Shown here one piece after another: positions 17,348 through 25,155 of a DNA stretch of 64,000 nucleotides. Both the position numbers and the translations under genes were made by a program. Numbering within the stretch: the stretch's first letter is position 1; every line of letters starts with the position of its first letter. Where the stretch lies: NCBI RefSeq assembly GCF_001439665.1, contig NZ_LMAK01000014.1:211780-275779 (forward strand). The letters are read 5' to 3'. Under the pieces are notes generated by a model that had not been told where the DNA came from, ran no database searches, and saw nothing but the letters and a program-made list of their open reading frames with translations. The DNA is from Formosa algae (GTDB lineage Bacteria; Bacteroidota; Bacteroidia; Flavobacteriales; Flavobacteriaceae).

Positions 17348-18037
17348 TTAAAAAATTAATGAGTTACAAGTAGATTTATTTTTGTTGAGGATATCGGTTT
17401 TTGTATAATCGTGTTTTACTAACGGATTCCATTTAAAATTTGTGAGTTCGGTAACTGTAAAATTGGTTTCAGAATCTGTAGTGAGTAAATGTTGTGAAAA
17501 TTGATTTTCTAAAGTTTTAAGTGTCTCTAAATCGCAAGATGAAAGTGTACCTTTAATGGCTTTAGCACCCATAAAATCTATTTCTGGAGGTTTAACACCC
17601 AGATTCATCTGGATTCTTACGGTTATTAGATTGTCTATTCTTTGCATAATGTAAAATCCATTTGTTATTGAATCATCTACATAAAAGGAATTGTATTGAT
17701 AACGTCCTCCGGTAAGATAGATGGCCGCATCTGTAAGGCAAGGCGAACTTTTGCTAACTATACGCGTGTTGGTTCTGTCTATAATTCCATTAGGATATAA
17801 GACATGCATTCCGGCTTTAATTCCTAAAAAACCTTGAACAAGTCCGTCGCATAAATGTCCATGATAATGTTCTAAACCCTGAAGATTTATGTCGTGTTCT
17901 AGAGTTAACTGTCCTTTAGAAAAATCGGTATCTAGTACAGTAATTTTTGGTGTTGTAGTCTGATTTTGTTGTTCATGACCTTTGGACTGACAACTTATTA
18001 CTGTACTTAAAATTAGTATCACTACAATATTTTTCAT
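17348..18037 (-). CDS. FmdE-like lipoprotein in the arsenic operon
   Basis: A lipoprotein (STVISC, Cys16) whose mature part carries the FmdE signature HGHLCDG (His59-Cys63 region), the metal-binding motif of the formylmethanofuran dehydrogenase subunit E family, with more conserved cysteines near SSPCLTDAAIYL and SSCDLETL. FmdE-like domains occur widely outside methanogens as small metal-binding units. Its start overlaps the permease gene by 4 nt (ATGA). Its job in arsenic handling is unknown; periplasmic metal or arsenic capture is possible. It is a regular companion of this operon type as far as I recall. Confidence 0.78.
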   Translation of the reverse strand: MKNIVVILILSTVISCQSKGHEQQNQTTTPKITVLDTDFSKGQLTLEHDINLQGLEHYHGHLCDGLVQGFLGIKAGMHVLYPNGIIDRTNTRIVSKSSPCLTDAAIYLTGGRYQYNSFYVDDSITNGFYIMQRIDNLITVRIQMNLGVKPPEIDFMGAKAIKGTLSSCDLETLKTLENQFSQHLLTTDSETNFTVTELTNFKWNPLVKHDYTKTDILNKNKSTCNSLIF

Positions 18038-19008
18038 AACACCATATTAAATAAGAATCCAGAAAATATGATGGCAAGTGTTACTACACCAAAGAAGATG
18101 GCAATTAACTTTAAAGACATTACTTTTTTAAGTAAAGTAGCCTCAGGCAAGGATAAACCAACAGTTCCCATCATAAATGCAATAGCAGTTCCTAGTGGCA
18201 CACCTTTAGCAACAAAAACTTGAATAATAGGTACAACACCTGCTGCATTAGCATACATAGGTACGGCAAAAATTACAGCTAGAGGAACAGTCCACCATTG
18301 GCCACCACCTAAAAATTCATTAAAAAAGTTTTCAGGAACATAACCATGCATGGCACCACCAATTGCGACACCAATAATAATATATAAAATCACGCCTTTT
18401 ATAATGTCCCAGGCACTCTGTGTAATTTCTGGCAACCGTTGTTTAAAGGTTCGTTTTTCTTCTTGGTAATGGTCGTGTTGATTTTTTTGAGCCATGATAT
18501 TTTTAACCCAATCGGAAAGTAGGGGTTCTAAATTAAATTTACCTAAAACCCAACCACCAACAGTTCCTAATATAATACCAGAAACAGTATAAATTAAAGT
18601 CGCATTTACACCAAACATACCTAAAAACATAGCTACAGCAACTTCATTGACTAAAGGCGATGTGATTAAAAAGGAGAAGGTGACTCCTAGCGGAATTCCG
18701 CCTTGTACAAAACCAATAAATAGTGGTACAGAAGAGCAAGAACAGAAAGGGGTTATGGCTCCGAAAATGGAAGAGAATAGATATTCTAATCCATAGAGTT
18801 TGTTTTTATTCAGGTAGTTTTTTAAGCGTTCTATTGGGAAATAGGTATTCACAATTCCCATAATGAATACGATTATAAACAATAGAATTAGGATTTTAAT
18901 GGTATCGTACACAAAGAAATTTAAGGTTGATCCTAAGTGTGTATCTGCTCCAATATTTAAAACAGAATAAATTAACCAGTCTGCGAAATGTTGTAACCAA
19001 TCAAACAT
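18034..19008 (-). CDS. arsP: ArsP-like permease (DUF318 family)
   Basis: A 324-residue inner-membrane permease with about eight helices. The signature AITPFCSCSSVPLFIGF holds the Cys89/Cys91 pair that is characteristic of the DUF318/ArsP group, and a second conserved block is VPMYANAAGVVPI. ArsP exports trivalent organoarsenicals such as methylarsenite. The neighbouring ArsM would make methylarsenite, which fits. A loop with MAQKNQHDHYQEEK sits in the cytoplasm. Other members of the family have been proposed to move other metals, so substrate is inferred from context. Confidence 0.85.
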   Translation of the reverse strand: MFDWLQHFADWLIYSVLNIGADTHLGSTLNFFVYDTIKILILLFIIVFIMGIVNTYFPIERLKNYLNKNKLYGLEYLFSSIFGAITPFCSCSSVPLFIGFVQGGIPLGVTFSFLITSPLVNEVAVAMFLGMFGVNATLIYTVSGIILGTVGGWVLGKFNLEPLLSDWVKNIMAQKNQHDHYQEEKRTFKQRLPEITQSAWDIIKGVILYIIIGVAIGGAMHGYVPENFFNEFLGGGQWWTVPLAVIFAVPMYANAAGVVPIIQVFVAKGVPLGTAIAFMMGTVGLSLPEATLLKKVMSLKLIAIFFGVVTLAIIFSGFLFNMVL

Positions 19009-19009
19009 T

Positions 19010-19408
19010 TTAAAGCGTTTTTATAGTTCCAGTAATGGCACAAGATAATTTTACTGTATTATAAATTGTACCGTGTTTCTCGATGTTTTTTTTTAGTAAA
19101 TCTACATTCAGCTTTTCATCGGTGCTGTAAATTTTCAAATCATAATGTATGTTCTCCATCCTTGGCGGATGCTCTAAACGCGCTGCTTGGACATGTACAG
19201 TTGCTTTTGTATAACTAAAATTCATCATTTTAGAAAAGCGTTCTACATTTTTAAGCATACATGCAGAAAAAGAACCTAAGAATAGTTCTGCAGGATTTGG
19301 TAAAGTGTCTGCAGTTTCGGGTGTCGTACCAAAATCTATTCTTGAAGATTTGATATGGATCTCTGCATCCTGATTTGAAACTGAAGATGCGTTGATTTGG
19401 TAGTTCAT
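19010..19408 (-). CDS. OsmC family protein
   Basis: A 132-residue OsmC/Ohr-fold protein. NPAELFLGSFSACML brings the first redox Cys (Cys50), and VKLSCAITGTI the second (Cys123). OsmC proteins reduce organic hydroperoxides with thiols, and the two-Cys pair is intact. It sits one base from the ArsP-like permease and 5 nt from the CxxC thioredoxin gene, so it is inside the arsenic operon, where it could deal with oxidative damage or with organoarsenical thiol adducts. Confidence 0.87.
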   Translation of the reverse strand: MNYQINASSVSNQDAEIHIKSSRIDFGTTPETADTLPNPAELFLGSFSACMLKNVERFSKMMNFSYTKATVHVQAARLEHPPRMENIHYDLKIYSTDEKLNVDLLKKNIEKHGTIYNTVKLSCAITGTIKTL

Positions 19409-19413
19409 GGCTT

Positions 19414-19650
19414 TTATTTTAGAAGATCCAATACTTCAGTTTTTGATGGCACTCTACCTTTTATAGTAATGACATCATCAATTACCAATGCAGGTGTGGT
19501 CATGACATTATAGGTCATGATTTTCATGATATCTTCTACTTTCTCAACGGTTGCATCTATATTGTTTTCAGAGATTACATCTTTTACAACGCCTGTCATT
19601 GCTTGACATTTTGGACAACCTGTTCCTAAAATTTTAACTACTTTACTCAT
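19414..19650 (-). CDS. Small CxxC thioredoxin-fold protein (redox-active disulfide protein 2 type)
   Basis: A 78-residue cytoplasmic glutaredoxin-like protein. Active site GTGCPKCQAM (Cys12-x-x-Cys15), then the cis-Pro segment VMTTPALVIDD. This is the size and pattern of the MTH895-like group. In organoarsenical operons a thioredoxin-family protein of this kind (ArsE) is found with ArsF and ArsG; I think this is the counterpart but do not assign the symbol. It lies 51 nt downstream of arsR, with a candidate ArsR operator in the gap. Confidence 0.82.
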   Translation of the reverse strand: MSKVVKILGTGCPKCQAMTGVVKDVISENNIDATVEKVEDIMKIMTYNVMTTPALVIDDVITIKGRVPSKTEVLDLLK

Positions 19651-19667
19651 AATATTACTATTTGTTT

Positions 19668-19683
19668 ATCGCCAATAAACGAT
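19668..19683 (-). promoter_or_regulatory. Candidate ArsR operator, second copy
   Basis: ATCGCCAATAAACGAT, an ATCG-N8-CGAT inverted repeat, matches 14 of 16 bases of the site overlapping the arsR promoter (20015-20030). It lies in the short gap between arsR and the thioredoxin gene, where bound repressor could block read-through or an internal promoter. Confidence 0.5.
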
Positions 19684-19701
19684 ATGATTATTAAAAAAAT
19701 A

Positions 19702-20007
19702 TCAATCAAAAAACTGTTGAAATAGTGATTTAGCCAACTTCCAATTGTCTTGATTAATACAATATTTGATTTTAGGGGATTTTAATTCACCTTGGATCAA
19801 TCCCGCATTTTTTAATTCTTTAAGATGCTGAGAAATTGTAGACTGTGCTAAAGGGAATACCTCGACTAAATCGCCTGTAAAACAGCAAGACTGTGCGTCT
19901 AAATGTTTTAAAATGGCAATACGTGTGGGGTGTGCTAAAGCTTTAGCAAATTTTGCTAGGGCTTCTGTGTCTTCTTTATACTCAATATGTTCTAAACTTC
20001 TTTTCAT
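19702..20007 (-). CDS. arsR: ArsR/SmtB family repressor
   Basis: A 101-residue winged-helix metalloid sensor. The DNA-binding helix-turn-helix is FPLAQSTISQHLKELKNAGL, preceded by adjacent cysteines Cys41-Cys42 (AQSCCFTGDL) in the helix where ArsR proteins bind arsenic. It differs from the E. coli ELCVCDL type and resembles the CC type used for As(III) or methylarsenite. It leads the operon and diverges from arsM. The start site lies 8 nt from a palindrome overlapping the -7 box, consistent with autorepression. Confidence 0.92.
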   Translation of the reverse strand: MKRSLEHIEYKEDTEALAKFAKALAHPTRIAILKHLDAQSCCFTGDLVEVFPLAQSTISQHLKELKNAGLIQGELKSPKIKYCINQDNWKLAKSLFQQFFD

Positions 20008-20014
20008 ATCTTAT

Positions 20015-20062
20015 ATCGCAAATATACGATTTGTTTTTTTATATTATTGTGACTTATGTCAC
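20015..20062 (-). promoter_or_regulatory. arsR promoter: Crp/Fnr-like site, -7 box and ArsR operator
   Basis: Reading the minus strand: GTGACATAAGTCAC (20049-20062, a perfect 14-bp TGTGA/TCACA-like palindrome), 22 nt, then TATATTTG (20019-20026), the -7 box. The box is embedded in ATCG-N8-CGAT (20015-20030), the likely ArsR operator. An activator above and a repressor on the -7 box would make the operon respond to both respiratory state and arsenic. A weaker relative of the operator is at 20231-20246, upstream of arsM. Confidence 0.6.
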
Positions 20063-20336
20063 ATAAACAGTTTTTTTATAAAAATAAATAAAATAAAAAT
20101 TCTAAATATTAAAACATATACACCATGATTTAGTTGGGTTTGACGATTATTTTTATTCATTAAACATAACTTTAAAACGTAGTGATATATCTTTTTTTCA
20201 CTATGAATTCATTTGAAAACACAATTATTAATCGTAATATTACAATGAATAGCTGTGACTCATATATTAAACATTTTGAAATATATATTCAGAGTTATAA
20301 TAGACATTAGTTGTACGTAAATTAAAATTAAATATC

Positions 20337-21224
20337 ATGAGCAAGAAACAAGATTTAAAAGACATTGTAAAGGCACGATATGCTAAAATAGCAGCACAAG
20401 ACAAAGCAGAGAATGCTTCATCCTGTTGTGGCGCAACGCCGACTACAAACAAAGTGTATAATATTATGATGGATGATTATTCTGAAACTAAAGGATATGT
20501 AGCAGATGCAGATTTGGGTTTAGGTTGCGGATTACCTACACAATTTGCTAAAATTAAAGCTGGAGATACTGTAATTGATTTAGGATCTGGTGCAGGTAAC
20601 GATTGTTTTGTAGCTCGACATGAAACCGGTACAACAGGTAAAGTGATTGGTATAGATTTTACGCCTATAATGATAGAAAAAGCCAGACTTAATGCAGAAA
20701 AGTTAGGCTACAATAACGTTGAATTTAGAACAGGAGATATAGATAATATGCCTGTAAATAATGATGTGGCAGATGTAATTGTGAGTAATTGTGTACTTAA
20801 TTTAGTGCCAGATAAACAAAAAGTTATACATGAAATTTACAGAGTTTTAAAACCTAACGGGCATTTTAGTGTTTCGGATATTGTACTTACAGGAGAACTT
20901 CCTAAAGCCTTACAAGAAGATGCCGAAATGTACGCCGGTTGTGTTGCAGGTGCTATACAACGCAGTGAATACTTGAAATTAATCGCTGATGAAGGCTTTA
21001 AAAATATTCAAATTCAAAAAGAAAAGCCGATAGTTATTCCTAATGATATTTTAAGTAAATATATCTCGGAAGCCGAAGTAAATGCTTTTAATAATGGTGG
21101 TGCAGGTATTTTTAGTATTACCGTATATGCAGAAAAACCTGAAACTTTTGAAACCCCAAAGCCATTAGACTTTTCTGAAGCAGATACAACAAGTTGTTGT
21201 TCTCCATCTGCAGGATGTTGCTAA
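20337..21224 (+). CDS. arsM: Arsenite S-adenosylmethionine methyltransferase
   Basis: Methylates As(III) to mono- and dimethylated forms with SAM. The Rossmann SAM motif is DLGSGAGNDCF (about 81-91). The three catalytic cysteines expected for ArsM are present as Cys64 (GLGCGLPT), Cys152 (SNCVLNL) and Cys202 (YAGCVAGA), the last two 50 residues apart as in characterised enzymes. Extra cysteine pairs flank the protein: ASSCCGATP at the N-terminus and TSCCSPSAGCC at the C-terminus, probably arsenic-binding. It is divergent from arsR. Its product, methylarsenite, would be the substrate of the ArsP-like permease. Confidence 0.95.
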   Translation: MSKKQDLKDIVKARYAKIAAQDKAENASSCCGATPTTNKVYNIMMDDYSETKGYVADADLGLGCGLPTQFAKIKAGDTVIDLGSGAGNDCFVARHETGTTGKVIGIDFTPIMIEKARLNAEKLGYNNVEFRTGDIDNMPVNNDVADVIVSNCVLNLVPDKQKVIHEIYRVLKPNGHFSVSDIVLTGELPKALQEDAEMYAGCVAGAIQRSEYLKLIADEGFKNIQIQKEKPIVIPNDILSKYISEAEVNAFNNGGAGIFSITVYAEKPETFETPKPLDFSEADTTSCCSPSAGCC

Positions 21225-21244
21225 AGTATGTAAGATTATTTATT

Positions 21245-21288
21245 AAGCACTAGATATATTAAGCAATAAAATCTAGTGCTTTTATTTA
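21245..21288. terminator. Terminator downstream of arsM
   Basis: An 11-bp perfect stem (AAGCACTAGAT at 21245-21255, ATCTAGTGCTT at 21271-21281) followed by TTT on the plus strand. It lies between the convergent arsM and the 214-residue gene. Confidence 0.7.
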
Positions 21289-21930
21289 AGTATCTATCTG
21301 TGGTGTAGTCCCTCTTTTATCTATCTCTAATGCAATGTTATAAAACGTTCTAAAATCTTTACTATTGTATTTTGCTCGCATAGCCGATAACACATCTACC
21401 AAACTTAGACTGCACCAATCCCAAAGCATAGTATCAAAATTATATTTGTACATCTGTGAACCAACTTCTTTGCGTATAGCCTCAACTTCTGTAATATGTA
21501 TTCCGTTTTCTGCTAGTTTTTCGGTGATTCTTTTTTCATCTTCAGGCGTAAATTCAGTGTCTAAATAAGGTTCCAAAATCCAATCCCAATTCCATCGGTG
21601 TTTTACTAATGGAATATGATGTTGTTTGGCAAATTGTTTTAAGGCATCTTTTTGAGAGGAAGATATAAAAATAATATCCTTTTCGATTTCTAGACTACAG
21701 ATTCCAAAATCTAGACTGATAGCATCAATTGTATGGGGTAAAATGCGTTTATTAGGATAGGCTATTGAAGGTTCAAACGGATATTCTGTAATAAGAATAT
21801 GGTGTTCTGAAATTTCAGATTGACCAACTCCACAAAGTAACATTTTAACATCTTTATATTTTGTGTTATAAAAATCGTCTAAAACGGACGTTTCTGCCTT
21901 CGATTTAAATATATGTTTAAAGAAATTCAA
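21286..21930 (-). CDS. Conserved hypothetical cytoplasmic protein, 214 aa
   Basis: I do not recognise the family. There is no signal peptide or membrane helix. A helical C-terminal third (TEKLAENGIHITEVEAIRKEVGSQ and beyond) follows a beta-rich N-terminal half (LLCGVGQSEISEHHILI...). A tryptophan-rich patch HRWNWDWILEPYL lies in the middle. The gene ends convergently with arsM and starts 15 nt below the phosphodiesterase gene, so it may be co-transcribed with that gene. Confidence 0.65.
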   Translation of the reverse strand: MNFFKHIFKSKAETSVLDDFYNTKYKDVKMLLCGVGQSEISEHHILITEYPFEPSIAYPNKRILPHTIDAISLDFGICSLEIEKDIIFISSSQKDALKQFAKQHHIPLVKHRWNWDWILEPYLDTEFTPEDEKRITEKLAENGIHITEVEAIRKEVGSQMYKYNFDTMLWDWCSLSLVDVLSAMRAKYNSKDFRTFYNIALEIDKRGTTPQIDT

Positions 21931-21945
21931 GTGTTTAGAATAAAA

Positions 21946-23235
21946 TTAATGTTCAGAATTTAAAACCGATTGTATGGTCTCTAAATTTCCGTCGACATCA
22001 CTAGGAACCTTAAGGTCTAAAATATCACACATTAAAGGATAGATATTAATGTTTTGAGTGGACGGTATAACGAAGCCCGATTTAAATGCAGGACCATTGG
22101 CGTAAAAAATGCCATGCATATCTTTTTGTTTCGGATCGTATCCATGCACACCAACAGCTTTTATGCCGCCATTCTTCATATCTTCAATACGTTGCGTTTT
22201 AGAAAAGTAATAGCCATAATCGGGTATAATTTGTATTTTCCCCCAATCTTTATTTTGAGGTGAATATTCAAAACCAGGCGTATTTTCCGTTGTATAGACT
22301 TTAAAATGATGTTCTTTTGGTTTCAATTCTTCTAGTATTGCATCAATAGAAACTCCAGTATTGGGATGAATATCGAGTATGGCACCATTATCTACAATGG
22401 TATATAATTCCGTAATAGTAAGCATTTCAATCGGTAAAAAATGAGAGGCTTCTACGGTTGTCATTCCGTGATCTGAAACAATTATAATATTTACATCAAG
22501 ACCTGTAGCTGCAACACCATCAAATAAATCACCTAAATTTTTATCTAAATGCATTAATGCACGTTCTAGTTGTTCATGATTATCTGGACTATAACGGTGC
22601 CCTATATCATCCATATCAGAGAAATACATGGTAATTAAATGTGGACGTTCTTTTTCAGGTAAGGCTAGCCATTTTAAGGATTCTGAAACCCGTTCTTCAT
22701 TTTTAATTTTACTATCATAACTATGATAATAAGTGGGATGAATACCCTGAATGTTGGCTTCTGTTCCTACAAAAAAGTAACTGGCCGAGACCATATCTGC
22801 TTTGTCGGCTAGTACCCAAATAGGTGTGCCTCCATAAAATTCGCCATCTTCAACTTGCGCTCTATTTCCTATGCTATAGTTGGTGTTTTTTTTGTAACTA
22901 TAAAATGAATTTCCGATAATACCATGTTTATCCGGATACATTCCGGTTGCAATAGAGTAATGATTTGGAAATGTTTTAGATGGAAAAGCAGGAATAAGCG
23001 ATTCTGCTTTTACACCATTTTCTATAAACTTAGTTAGATGTGGTGGTTTATATTGATCGACATAATCCCAACGAAAACCATCTAAGGATACCAAAATAAC
23101 ATAAGGTTTCTTTATAGATGCTTTAGAATTGGTTGTTAAACTCGTAGAGTCTGTTACGGTTTTACTTGATTTACATGAACTACATATAAAAGGAAGTAGT
23201 ACTAAAAGTAGGAGGTAAGTAACTTTTTTAGTCAT
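21946..23235 (-). CDS. Ectonucleotide pyrophosphatase/phosphodiesterase-like lipoprotein
   Basis: An exported alkaline-phosphatase-superfamily enzyme of the NPP type. Lipobox FICSSC near residue 20. Metal Asp in ILVSLDGFRWDYVD, nucleophile Thr in SKTFPNHYSIATGMYP, further zinc ligands in YFSDMDDIGHRYSP, VSDHGM and GVHGYDP. It would hydrolyse nucleotide or lipid phosphodiesters in the periplasm or on the surface. I choose the ATG at 23235 because a -7 box (TAAATTTG, 23269-23276) overlaps the longer start at 23271, and the shorter form gives a proper lipoprotein signal. Confidence 0.9.
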   Translation of the reverse strand: MTKKVTYLLLLVLLPFICSSCKSSKTVTDSTSLTTNSKASIKKPYVILVSLDGFRWDYVDQYKPPHLTKFIENGVKAESLIPAFPSKTFPNHYSIATGMYPDKHGIIGNSFYSYKKNTNYSIGNRAQVEDGEFYGGTPIWVLADKADMVSASYFFVGTEANIQGIHPTYYHSYDSKIKNEERVSESLKWLALPEKERPHLITMYFSDMDDIGHRYSPDNHEQLERALMHLDKNLGDLFDGVAATGLDVNIIIVSDHGMTTVEASHFLPIEMLTITELYTIVDNGAILDIHPNTGVSIDAILEELKPKEHHFKVYTTENTPGFEYSPQNKDWGKIQIIPDYGYYFSKTQRIEDMKNGGIKAVGVHGYDPKQKDMHGIFYANGPAFKSGFVIPSTQNINIYPLMCDILDLKVPSDVDGNLETIQSVLNSEH

Positions 23236-23268
23236 GGTATGTTTATAAGGGATATACTGAATGCTATA

Positions 23269-23330
23269 CAAATTTAAACATATTTTTACATCCTAATTTT
23301 TTAAGAACTTAAAGTTATATTAAATATAAC
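23269..23330 (-). promoter_or_regulatory. Promoter region of the phosphodiesterase gene with palindrome
   Basis: The -7 box TAAATTTG reads on the minus strand at 23269-23276. Upstream is a perfect 17-nt palindrome, GTTATATT-A-AATATAAC (23314-23330), which could be a regulator site or simply part of the end of the small-protein gene above it. Confidence 0.4.
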
Positions 23331-23336
23331 GCTAAC

Positions 23337-23477
23337 TTATTTTTTGAGAGGAGTTCGGGTTCCGCCATGGCCACCAGCAACTATAACCATAATCTTTATA
23401 CTGAGAATGATAAATTTGAAAAACTGAAGCACTGGATTCATCATTCTAAATCGCATTCTAGGTGATATTCTTTGCAT
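23337..23477 (-). CDS. Small single-helix membrane protein, 46 aa
   Basis: A short gene between the SQR-like flavoprotein and the phosphodiesterase. ATG at 23477 gives a basic N-terminus (MQRISPRMRFRMM), one hydrophobic helix (about residues 16-34) and a polar Gly/His tail, GGHGGTRTPLKK, then TAA. The basic-hydrophobic-polar order and the distinctive tail suggest a real inner-membrane miniprotein rather than chance. It is 151 nt downstream of the flavoprotein on the same strand. Function unknown; a partner of the membrane-bound quinone reductase is a guess. Confidence 0.6.
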   Translation of the reverse strand: MQRISPRMRFRMMNPVLQFFKFIILSIKIMVIVAGGHGGTRTPLKK

Positions 23478-23574
23478 GATTTTATTCTTTTTTAAATGTG
23501 TTTTGGATGTTAAAACTTTGAATAGAAATTCTCTTTTTTAATCCATTGATTTGTGTTTAATTATTATTCTAAAA

Positions 23575-23639
23575 TCACTTTACTTAAGTTTGATGCCTAT
23601 TCCGGAATCACTTTATTAAGTTTGATTCCTATTCCGGAA
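23575..23639. repeat. Imperfect tandem duplication across the end of the SQR-like gene
   Basis: Two adjacent units, 33 nt (23575-23607) and 32 nt (23608-23639), identical except for one indel and one substitution. The shared core is TTGATKCCTATTCCGGAA. The stop codon of the flavoprotein (TAG at 23629-23631) lies in the second unit, so the duplication copied the gene's last codons into its 3' flank. Confidence 0.85.
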
Positions 23640-25086
23640 TCAACCACCAAAATGGTTTCATTTTTGCTTTGTATAAGAAGGCATAATGTAGCATGAGTTT
23701 AAGCCAATGCCCTGCTAACCCTATGGCTCCAAAGGTTTTTCCTAAATGTCGACCATGCGAATCTGGATATTTTACAAAATCAGGTACAATAGGGTAAGTA
23801 GTTATACTCACACCGCTTCCGTTCCAGAATCCAAATCCAGCAGAAGCAATACAAGCTGCCCCCATATTTCCCATAGAACCTTTATGGTTTAGGGATGCTT
23901 TACCGTTTTTAATGCTGTCTATAATATTCTCGGCTACTAATTTGGCTGTAATTCCTGATGGCATTCCTGTTCGTGGTGGAGCAGGAGCAATTACAGTCCC
24001 ATTTTTACTGGTTCTGGGTTTAGAAATGGCATGTGGTGGTGCAAATGCAATTCCAGGCGCAAAGATGTTTGTATAACTAGGGTTCTGATAGGTTTCTGGC
24101 CAATCTTGAACTTTCCATTCTTCGTAAGGTTTTGGTGTGTAGTCAGCATCAACAATCATAAAACCTTTAAACAGTTTTTCTGTGATATCGTGTTCTTGCT
24201 TATCATAAGCTTTAAACCCATGTCCTGAGAATGCAGGAATAAGCATCGCAAAATCGTAGGTTTCAGATTTTTGTTCACCATCTAAGTTTTCGTAATGCGC
24301 AATACCGTTTTCAATTTTATTTACGGCTACACCTAAAATCCATTTAATGCCTCGGTCTTCAAAAATCATTTCAACCAATTCACTAGATTTCATAATCATG
24401 TCTCCATAACTCATCAAGACACCATCCATTCCAAAATCACCTAATTGGTATTCGTTAGAAATCCATGTTACTTCTGCCATGTCTCTAACTTTATGTTTAC
24501 GTAATTCTTTTTCTACATTTAAAATGTATTCAAAAGCAGCACCTTGACAGGTCGATTTTGCATGTCCTGTACCAATTAATATTTTAGCTTTTTTACCTGC
24601 TTTCATGTGCTGTATGGCAGCATTTAATCCTTTCCAAGCGTGTTCTGCATGCGAATAGGTACAGACAGAATACGTTTTGTGTTGTCCTGGAATTAAACCT
24701 TCTGTAGCTTCAAAATTTAATTTTGGTCCCGTGGCATTAATAAGGTAATCGTAAGTTACTTTTTCTATTTGTCCTTTGTTAGATCCGTTTACATATTCTG
24801 ATAATACATAAGGTTTTTCTTCTTTAGAGTCGCCTTCAGGGTGAAATGAAACGACTTTAGCTTGCTTAAAAGTAATCCCTTTCTTTTTATATAAAGGCGC
24901 TAACGGAAACAAGATTTTTTCAGCTTTCATTCTTCCAATACCAACCCAAATATTAGACGGTACCCATTGGTAATTACTGTTAGGAGATACTACGACTACT
25001 TCGTGTGTATTGGATAGTTTTCTGCGCAAATGTGTTGCTGCAACATGACCGGCAATACCTGCACCTAAAATGACAATTTTAGACAT
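23629..25086 (-). CDS. Sulfide:quinone reductase-like FAD oxidoreductase
   Basis: A 485-residue flavoprotein with an N-terminal FAD Rossmann motif (VILGAGIAGHVAATHL). It carries the three cysteines expected of a sulfide:quinone reductase: Cys142 (YSVCTYSHA), Cys180 (KSTCQGAAFEY) and Cys412 (GAACIASAGFG). The C-terminal basic/aromatic helix (HYAFLYKAKMKPFWWL) would touch the membrane. It would oxidise sulfide to polysulfide or persulfide and pass electrons to menaquinone. The CstB-like persulfide dioxygenase at 36208-37551 would take the next step. Its promoter has the Crp/Fnr-like arrangement shared with cydA. Confidence 0.85.
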   Translation of the reverse strand: MSKIVILGAGIAGHVAATHLRRKLSNTHEVVVVSPNSNYQWVPSNIWVGIGRMKAEKILFPLAPLYKKKGITFKQAKVVSFHPEGDSKEEKPYVLSEYVNGSNKGQIEKVTYDYLINATGPKLNFEATEGLIPGQHKTYSVCTYSHAEHAWKGLNAAIQHMKAGKKAKILIGTGHAKSTCQGAAFEYILNVEKELRKHKVRDMAEVTWISNEYQLGDFGMDGVLMSYGDMIMKSSELVEMIFEDRGIKWILGVAVNKIENGIAHYENLDGEQKSETYDFAMLIPAFSGHGFKAYDKQEHDITEKLFKGFMIVDADYTPKPYEEWKVQDWPETYQNPSYTNIFAPGIAFAPPHAISKPRTSKNGTVIAPAPPRTGMPSGITAKLVAENIIDSIKNGKASLNHKGSMGNMGAACIASAGFGFWNGSGVSITTYPIVPDFVKYPDSHGRHLGKTFGAIGLAGHWLKLMLHYAFLYKAKMKPFWWLIPE

Positions 25087-25102
25087 ATTATTTAATTTTA
25101 AT

Positions 25103-25146
25103 TAAAGGTAACTTCAATTAAAACTCTAAACAGTTACTTTGGTTAC
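25103..25146 (-). promoter_or_regulatory. SQR-like gene promoter with Crp/Fnr-like site
   Basis: On the minus strand: GTAACCAAAGTAAC (25133-25146; one mismatch to GTAAC-N4-GTTAC), then exactly 22 nt, then TACCTTTA (25103-25110), a TAnnTTT-type -7 box, 16 nt before the ATG. Confidence 0.5.
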
Positions 25147-25155
25147 ATAGGTTAT

